Source of the DNA: VFJL01 sp043721435
GTDB taxonomy: Bacteria; Pseudomonadota; Gammaproteobacteria; Burkholderiales; Nitrosomonadaceae
Length of the DNA: 38,130 nt
Direction: 5' to 3'
Assembly (NCBI GenBank): GCA_043721435.1
Contig: JAYSQR010000010.1
Location: 1 to 38,130, forward strand
Positions 33,056-38,130 of this stretch are shown here, in pieces. How positions within the stretch are numbered: position 1 is the stretch's first letter; each line of letters begins with the position of its first letter. Position numbers and translations under genes: made by a program. A model generated the notes under the pieces. That model ran no database searches. It had not been told where the DNA came from and saw only the letters and a list, made by a program, of their open reading frames with translations.

Positions 33056-34258
33056 ATGACACTCCACTATTTTTTCGCTCCTTGTCCGCGTGGACTGGAA
33101 TCCGTACTCGTCACCGAATTGGAACAACTCGGCGCGTCTGGCATGCAGGCACGCGACGGCGGTGTGCAATTTCAGGGGGACTGGAGCATCTGCTATCGTA
33201 CCAATCTGCAAAGCCGCATTGCCAGCCGCGTTCTGTGGCAGATTGCGAGCCAGCCCTACACGGGCGAGGCCGATATTTACAAAACCACGCACGCATTACC
33301 CTGGAACGAGTGGTTTGCCCCGGCACTCACTATCCGCGTCAATGTGGCGGCAATCAAATGCCCGTTGCGCAGTCTCGATTTTGTCACGCTCAAAATCAAG
33401 GATGCAGTGTGCGACAAGTTCCGCGAAATCACCGGCAACCGTCCCAGCATAGACACGACGCAACCGGATATCCGCATCCATGGCTTTCTCGATGCGCGGA
33501 AATTTACCTTGTATCTGGATACCTCCGGCGATGCCTTGTTCAAGCGCGGCTTGAGGAAAGCTGCTGGGCAGGCACCGCTACGAGAAAACCTTGCCGCTGG
33601 CATTTTGCGTCTGGCAGGCTGGCAACCGGGTGTTCCATTGCTCGATCCGATGTGCGGCAGCGGTACATTCCTGCTGGAAGCAGCGCAAATGGCGCTGAAT
33701 ATTGCGCCCGGATCAGGACGCAGCTTTACTTTCGAGAAACTCAAGCAATTCGATCGCACACTGTGGCATAAACTGAAGCAAGAGGCGGTAGCGCAGCAAA
33801 AACAGAAAACGCCTCAACCGATCTTCGGCAGCGATTTATACGGTGATGCTCTGGCTGACGCCCGCGCCAATCTGGCTGCAGCGGGATTCTCCGAAATGGT
33901 TGAGCTGAAACAGGCGAATGTGCTGGAGATTTCCGCACCTGCGCCGACCGGCATACTTGTCACCAACCCGCCCTACGGAGTGCGTATAGGCGAGCAGCAA
34001 CAGCTTGCAGAACTCTATCCGAAACTGGGGGATGCGCTGAAGAAGAAATTCAGCGGCTGGAATGCCTATATTCTCACCGCCGATCCGCTGCTACCAAAAT
34101 TAATCCGCTTGACTGCCTCACGCCGCACTCCTTTGTTCAACGGCGCGCTCGAATGCCGTTTGCTGGAATATAAAATGGTGGCGGGCGGAATGCGAAAAAT
34201 ACGGGCAATTGACCCCAAGCAGCAGCCGGATCAGACTTCCCCTGACAGTCAAAACTAG
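33056..34258 (+). CDS. THUMP-domain class I SAM-dependent RNA methyltransferase (RlmL-type)
   Basis: The 400-residue protein has an N-terminal ferredoxin-like/THUMP region (about 1-160) and a Rossmann methyltransferase domain. The SAM site is DPMCGSGTFLLEAA (197-210) and the catalytic motif is NPPYG (304-308), typical of N-methylation of a base. It matches the RlmL half of E. coli RlmKL, which makes m2G2445 in 23S rRNA, but lacks the RlmK half, so I do not give a symbol. dsbB starts 3 bp later. Confidence 0.93.
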   Translation: MTLHYFFAPCPRGLESVLVTELEQLGASGMQARDGGVQFQGDWSICYRTNLQSRIASRVLWQIASQPYTGEADIYKTTHALPWNEWFAPALTIRVNVAAIKCPLRSLDFVTLKIKDAVCDKFREITGNRPSIDTTQPDIRIHGFLDARKFTLYLDTSGDALFKRGLRKAAGQAPLRENLAAGILRLAGWQPGVPLLDPMCGSGTFLLEAAQMALNIAPGSGRSFTFEKLKQFDRTLWHKLKQEAVAQQKQKTPQPIFGSDLYGDALADARANLAAAGFSEMVELKQANVLEISAPAPTGILVTNPPYGVRIGEQQQLAELYPKLGDALKKKFSGWNAYILTADPLLPKLIRLTASRRTPLFNGALECRLLEYKMVAGGMRKIRAIDPKQQPDQTSPDSQN

Positions 34259-34261
34259 TCG

Positions 34262-34756
34262 ATGAAGCCAGGAATAAGGTTCATTTTCCTGTTGATTTTT
34301 CTGGGCTGCGCCAGCGCGCTTGGTTATGCCCTGTATCTGCAACTGGTAAGGCATTTGCTGCCCTGCCCGCTCTGTGTCGTGCAACGCGTCGCTTACTGGC
34401 TGGTGGGTTTGATCGCCTTGCTGGCATTCCTCCACAATCCGCGTGCAACAGGGCGCCGACTATACAGCGGCCTGATGGCGGTGTTTGCATTTGTCGGGGC
34501 GGTCGTCGCGCTGCGTCATGCCTGGTTGCTACGCTATCCCGAAGCATTTGAATGCGGCATCAGCCCGGAAGAAAAGTTCCTCAACGCCTTGCCGATCGCC
34601 CAATGGTGGCCCAGCATGTTCGAGGCAAATGGAGATTGCGCTGATTCGACGTGGGAATTCATGTCCCTCACTATTCCAGACTGGTCGGCCATTTTATTCG
34701 TGACCTTTGGCAGCCTGGCAGGCTATGCTCTCCTTGCCAGACGCAATCGACGCTAA
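34262..34756 (+). CDS. dsbB: disulfide bond formation protein B
   Basis: DsbB reoxidises periplasmic DsbA and passes electrons to quinone. The 164-residue membrane protein has four TM helices and both cysteine pairs: C35-P-L-C38 in the first periplasmic loop and Cys98/Cys126 in the second. The quinone-site arginine is in CVVQR. The gene directly follows the methyltransferase gene (3 bp) and is likely co-transcribed with it. Confidence 0.96.
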   Translation: MKPGIRFIFLLIFLGCASALGYALYLQLVRHLLPCPLCVVQRVAYWLVGLIALLAFLHNPRATGRRLYSGLMAVFAFVGAVVALRHAWLLRYPEAFECGISPEEKFLNALPIAQWWPSMFEANGDCADSTWEFMSLTIPDWSAILFVTFGSLAGYALLARRNRR

Positions 34757-34880
34757 CAAAGGCCCGGCCGTGAAAGAAATAAACTAACGCGATCTGCCGC
34801 CCTACTTGAAAAACCGAACTTGCAGCCCAATAATTTGCTCCAATGGACTGTTTTCTGCGGAGCTTAACGGAGTCACATCA

Positions 34881-35762
34881 ATGAAACGTATTTTCCTGTT
34901 CATGGTTACCAATCTGGCGATCCTGCTCGTGCTGAGCATTACATTGCGGCTATTGGGTGTAGATCGCATCCTGGATGCCGAGGGCGGCGGGATGGATTTC
35001 AATTCCCTGCTGATTATGGCAGCGGTGATTGGTTTTGGCGGTTCACTGGTTTCGCTTGCCATGTCCAAGTGGAGCGCGAAGCGTATGGTCGGCGCGGTGG
35101 TAATCGAGCGGCCATCCGATCCGACTGAACGCTGGCTGCTGGAAACAGTGCAGCGTCAGGCTGAACTCGCTGGCATCGGCATGCCGGAGGTGGCGATCTA
35201 TGACGCGCCCGACGTGAACGCCTTTGCCACTGGCATGAACCGCAACGATGCGCTGGTGGCAGTAAGCACCGGTCTGCTGCAAAACATGCGCAAGGACGAA
35301 ATCGAAGGTGTGCTGGCGCACGAAATAAGCCATGTAGCCAATGGTGACATGGTGACGCTGGCGCTGATTCAGGGCGTGGTCAATACCTTCGTTATTTTTC
35401 TGTCGAGAATAATCGGCCATACGGTGGATCGGGTCGTATTCAAAACCGAACGCGGCCACGGGCCGGCCTTCATGATTACCAGTATTGTGGCGCAACTGGT
35501 GCTGGGCGTTCTTGCCAGCATGATCGTCATGTGGTTCAGCCGCCAGCGTGAATTCCGCGCTGATGCGGGCGGCGCACAACTAGCGGGGCGCAACAAAATG
35601 ATCGCCGCGCTGGAGCGCCTGAAACAGCAACATGAGCCATCGCAGTTACCGGACAAGATCGCGGCGTTCGGCATTTCCGGCAAAAGTGACGGTATCAGAA
35701 GCTTATTCATGTCACATCCGCCGCTCGAGATGCGTATTGCCGCATTGCGTGCAGCGGCCTGA
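34881..35762 (+). CDS. htpX: protease HtpX (M48 membrane metalloprotease)
   Basis: HtpX is an inner-membrane zinc protease that helps FtsH remove damaged membrane proteins. The 293-residue protein has two N-terminal TM helices (about 4-24, 41-60), the zinc motif H147-E-I-S-H151 and a third ligand region REFRADAGGAQLAG, with two further hydrophobic segments between them. I use the ATG at 34881 (GGAG about ten bases upstream; family N-terminus MKRIFLFMVTNLAILL), not the longer frame from 34806. Confidence 0.96.
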   Translation: MKRIFLFMVTNLAILLVLSITLRLLGVDRILDAEGGGMDFNSLLIMAAVIGFGGSLVSLAMSKWSAKRMVGAVVIERPSDPTERWLLETVQRQAELAGIGMPEVAIYDAPDVNAFATGMNRNDALVAVSTGLLQNMRKDEIEGVLAHEISHVANGDMVTLALIQGVVNTFVIFLSRIIGHTVDRVVFKTERGHGPAFMITSIVAQLVLGVLASMIVMWFSRQREFRADAGGAQLAGRNKMIAALERLKQQHEPSQLPDKIAAFGISGKSDGIRSLFMSHPPLEMRIAALRAAA

Positions 35763-35790
35763 CTTATTTCCTGCAGTTCTGGTCGATATC

Positions 35791-35823
35791 ACGGCGGAGC
35801 GCATCATGTGCCCCGCCGTTTTT
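35791..35823 (+). terminator. intrinsic terminator of htpX
   Basis: A 7-bp GC-rich stem (ACGGCGG at 35791-35797 with CCGCCGT at 35813-35819) encloses a 15-nt loop and is followed by a run of five T (35819-35823). It lies 28 bp after the htpX stop, so it should end the plus-strand transcript. The remainder of the gap to 36041 holds no recognised gene. Confidence 0.7.
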
Positions 35824-36041
35824 CATGGGGGCAGGCGGAATATTTCGTGTCGGCAGGATAGGTCTAAGGAGCCGCTGAACAAGTCCCACGCGGGCGCGAC
35901 GGCGGCCTTGCGGGATGGGCTTGACTCTGGCAAGCGGGTACGTGCCGGGAGGGAAGGTGTTTTCGTCTTGGCGTTCCGGGCACAATAACCGGACTAGGCT
36001 TCGCCCAAGCCGGTCGCCGTATCAACAGCAGATTTTGCGGT

Positions 36042-36863
36042 TTATCTGGAACTCTCGGGCAGGCGTTCCACCACAGTCACATTAGATGTGGATGGCCCTT
36101 GAACCTTTGACTCGCTCAGAAGATCTTCGTCGGCTTTGCGGCGTGGCGGGTTACCGTCAAACACCAGGCTGCGGCGGCGCTGCAGGTAGGCATCACGCAG
36201 AAATTCGTATTTATCCAGCGCAGCTTCCTCCAGCGTCTTATCGGTATCCAGCAGAACCGCACGCTGATCGGCCACTCTCGTCGCCCCGACCACCGGACCG
36301 ATAAAAGGAGCAACAAAGAAACTACCCACAATAATAGGATCGAAAGCTGAGTCGAGTACGAGTCCGCCAACATCACGCAGTGTGCTGGGACCAAAAAAAG
36401 GCAGCATCACGTAAGGTCCGCTGGGAACGCCGTAATAGCCCATAGTCTGGCCAAAATCTTCATTGCGCTTTTCCAGGCCGATGTCACTGGCCAGGTCAAT
36501 TATGCCCCCCAGGCCAAAAGTGGAGTTAACCACCATCCGTCCGCCGCTGGACGCTGCATTTGCAAACTTGAGTTGCAGAAGACTGTTGACCGTCACACCT
36601 ATGTCGTCGAAGTTGGAACGGATATTGCCGACCATTGACCGGATGGGACCGGGTACCGCCGCCTTGTAGCCCCGCGCCACCGGCTCCAATACATTATTAT
36701 CGACCATTTCATTAAACTTGAATACGGCACGGTTACCCGATTCATACGGATCTTGCTGAGCAAATTCCAGCGGGTCTTTCTGGTTCTGGGTCGTGGCGCA
36801 ACCGGTGAGAACGAATCCCAACAGTAGCAGGGCAAGAAGCTTGAAGGGTGCGAGGCGGCTCAT
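36042..36863 (-). CDS. mlaA: outer-membrane lipoprotein MlaA (VacJ)
   Basis: MlaA removes misplaced phospholipids from the outer leaflet of the outer membrane and hands them to MlaC. The 273-residue precursor has a lipoprotein signal with lipobox L-T-G-C (Cys22). The conserved DPYESGNRAVFKFNE, GRMVVNSTFGLGGIIDLAS and GVPSGPYVMLPFFGPSTLRD follow. The ATG at 36863 starts the signal; an upstream in-frame ATG (36914) is unlikely. The mlaFEDCB genes are not adjacent, so the pathway is split. The C-terminal ~50 residues are variable. Confidence 0.95.
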   Translation of the reverse strand: MSRLAPFKLLALLLLGFVLTGCATTQNQKDPLEFAQQDPYESGNRAVFKFNEMVDNNVLEPVARGYKAAVPGPIRSMVGNIRSNFDDIGVTVNSLLQLKFANAASSGGRMVVNSTFGLGGIIDLASDIGLEKRNEDFGQTMGYYGVPSGPYVMLPFFGPSTLRDVGGLVLDSAFDPIIVGSFFVAPFIGPVVGATRVADQRAVLLDTDKTLEEAALDKYEFLRDAYLQRRRSLVFDGNPPRRKADEDLLSESKVQGPSTSNVTVVERLPESSR

Positions 36864-37029
36864 ATTCAGGATGTTCCAGTTGGTTGATATAGTCAAAAGG
36901 TAAAATCTTGCCACAAATACACGGCGGATTCAACCTGGAGATGCAATTTGTCAGTACAAAATAATAATATCGACCTTCTGCATGCGTATGGTTTGTTATC
37001 GGTCGTACTGGCCAAAGCTTTACCCCGAT

Positions 37030-38130
37030 TTACTCCATCCCGCGTTTGGCAAACTCCCTGAGACGGAAACCGAGCAGCCAGAGTGTGGCGAAATAAGTTG
37101 CCGCACCCAGCAGCACTGCCCAGGTCAGCCATATGGCCCGTTCTGTCGCGGAACTCGCCAGCCACGATGCATCCCTGCCCGTGGCAAACCACAGCACCAC
37201 TCCCATCACCGCCAGCGCCAACAACACTTTAAGAAAGAAAATCATCCAGCCCGGCTGCGGCTGATAGATTTTATGGCTGCGCAGCTTGTAGTAAAGCAAC
37301 CCGGCGTTGAGACACGCGCCCAGACCGATGGCCAGCGCCAAGCCGACATGGCGCAACGGTATGATAAACGCGAGGTTCATCAATTGGGTAGCAACGAGGG
37401 TGATGACCGCGATTTTCACTGGTGTCCTGATATTTTGCCGCGCGTAGAACCCTGGGGCCAGTACTTTCACCAGGATCAATCCCACCAGTCCCACACTGTA
37501 GGCCACTAACGCATCACGCGTCATCCACACATCATTAGCAGAAAACTCGCCGTGATAAAACAGGGTGGCAATCAGCGGGGTGGCAAGTAACGCCAGTGCC
37601 AGCGCCGCAGGCAGCGTCAATAGTACGGTCAGGCGCAGGCCCCAGTCCAGCAGCCGGGAATACTCTTCGGTACTGTTATCTACATAATGCCGGGATAACG
37701 ATGGCAGCAATACAGTCCCCAGCGCCACACCCAGCAAACCGGCGGGAAATTCCATCAATCGATCGGCATAGTAAAGCCACGACACACTGCCGGTGATAAG
37801 GAACGAGGCGAAAATGGTATTGATCAGCAGGCTGATCTGACCGACCGACACGCCGAACACCGCCGGCCCCATTTGTCTGAGTACGCGCCATGCACCGACC
37901 TCGCCGGATCGCAGACGCAGACGCGGCATCATTTTGATGCGCATCAGAAACGGCACCTGGAAAGCAAGTTGCAGCACGCCGCCAATAAGTACCGCCCAGG
38001 CCAGCGCCAGCACTGGGGTATCCAGAAGCGGCGCAAGCCATAGGGCGCAGCCGATGAATGACAGGTTCAGCAGCGCCGGGGTTACTGCAGGCACGGAAAA
38101 TTTACCGTGAGTATTAAGTATGCCCCCCCC
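37030..38130 (-). CDS. murJ: lipid II flippase MurJ (5' end beyond window)
   Basis: MurJ moves lipid II across the inner membrane for peptidoglycan synthesis. About 366 residues are visible, continuing to the window edge in frame (GILNTHGKFSVPAVTPALLN). They comprise most of the multi-helix MOP-superfamily domain and the C-terminal helices. Typical patterns include QISLLINTIFASFL, SWLYYADRLMEFPAGLLGVALGTVLLPSLS and VKVLAPGFYARQNIRTPVKIA. The usual length is about 500-520, so the N-terminal third is outside. A run of eight C's ends the window inside the gene. Confidence 0.95.
   Translation of the reverse strand, partial: GGGILNTHGKFSVPAVTPALLNLSFIGCALWLAPLLDTPVLALAWAVLIGGVLQLAFQVPFLMRIKMMPRLRLRSGEVGAWRVLRQMGPAVFGVSVGQISLLINTIFASFLITGSVSWLYYADRLMEFPAGLLGVALGTVLLPSLSRHYVDNSTEEYSRLLDWGLRLTVLLTLPAALALALLATPLIATLFYHGEFSANDVWMTRDALVAYSVGLVGLILVKVLAPGFYARQNIRTPVKIAVITLVATQLMNLAFIIPLRHVGLALAIGLGACLNAGLLYYKLRSHKIYQPQPGWMIFFLKVLLALAVMGVVLWFATGRDASWLASSATERAIWLTWAVLLGAATYFATLWLLGFRLREFAKRGME

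Noticed and set aside
36020..36035. Possible distal attachment site (TCAACAGCA) matching the tRNA-Thr 3' end
   Set aside because: Only about nine bases match, far below a credible att core, and it is 33 kb away in core sequence.

Overview
The window is an ordinary proteobacterial chromosome segment, about 53-54 % GC by eye. Several gene orders are typical of Beta/Gammaproteobacteria: aroQ-accB-accC, radC-rpmB-rpmG divergent from coaBC-dut, ffh beside ypjD and a CNNM/CorC gene, pilC-pilD-coaE-zapD-yacG, and exbB-exbD with a Trm112-like gene. ZapD, PilC/PilD, MlaA, LPS-type cell-envelope genes and a TIGR04073 exosortase-associated protein point to a betaproteobacterium, plausibly of the Nitrosomonadales. 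I cannot fix the genus.

Layout. 1-2076 (minus): acetyl-CoA carboxylase biotin carboxylase (cut by the window edge), its biotin carrier, and dehydroquinase. 2360-2485: tRNA-Thr(CGU) with a clear promoter. 2486 to about 6780 is the accessory part: a decayed tyrosine integrase abutting the tRNA, an orphan membrane protein, a ParB-fold protein, an anchored hydrolase, the TIGR04073 protein and two IS relics (IS4 and IS3 type). 6785-10701: a large PAS/hybrid histidine kinase overlapping a response-regulator diguanylate cyclase. 10978-12147: a desaturase whose C-terminal tail resembles the C-terminus of ISL3-family transposases. A 21-bp perfect bidirectional terminator hairpin follows.

12264-23466 is mostly core: ribosomal proteins L33 and L28, RadC, CoaBC, Dut, a DUF192 protein, Ffh, YpjD, CNNM/CorC, PilC, PilD, CoaE, ZapD and YacG. 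23503-26691 (minus): Nudix/ThiE-like fusion, DUF815 ATPase and ArgJ. 26834-28460 (plus): TusA-like protein, a diguanylate cyclase pseudogene with two opposing frameshifts and a nonsense codon, and a small cysteine-containing protein. 28457-30808 (minus): ExbB, ExbD, Trm112-like protein and a DraG-superfamily protein; lpxK and kdsB, often found in this cluster, are absent. 31136-35762 (plus): XseA, DUF423, an RlmL-type methyltransferase, DsbB and HtpX. 36042 to the end (minus): MlaA and MurJ, the latter cut by the edge.

The strongest unexplained signals are (i) three DnaA boxes in 35 bp, then a 46-bp stretch of 91 % AT and a fourth weaker box, all between exbB and xseA, and (ii) the desaturase with a transposase-like tail. 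Neither is proven; each has a simple decisive test.
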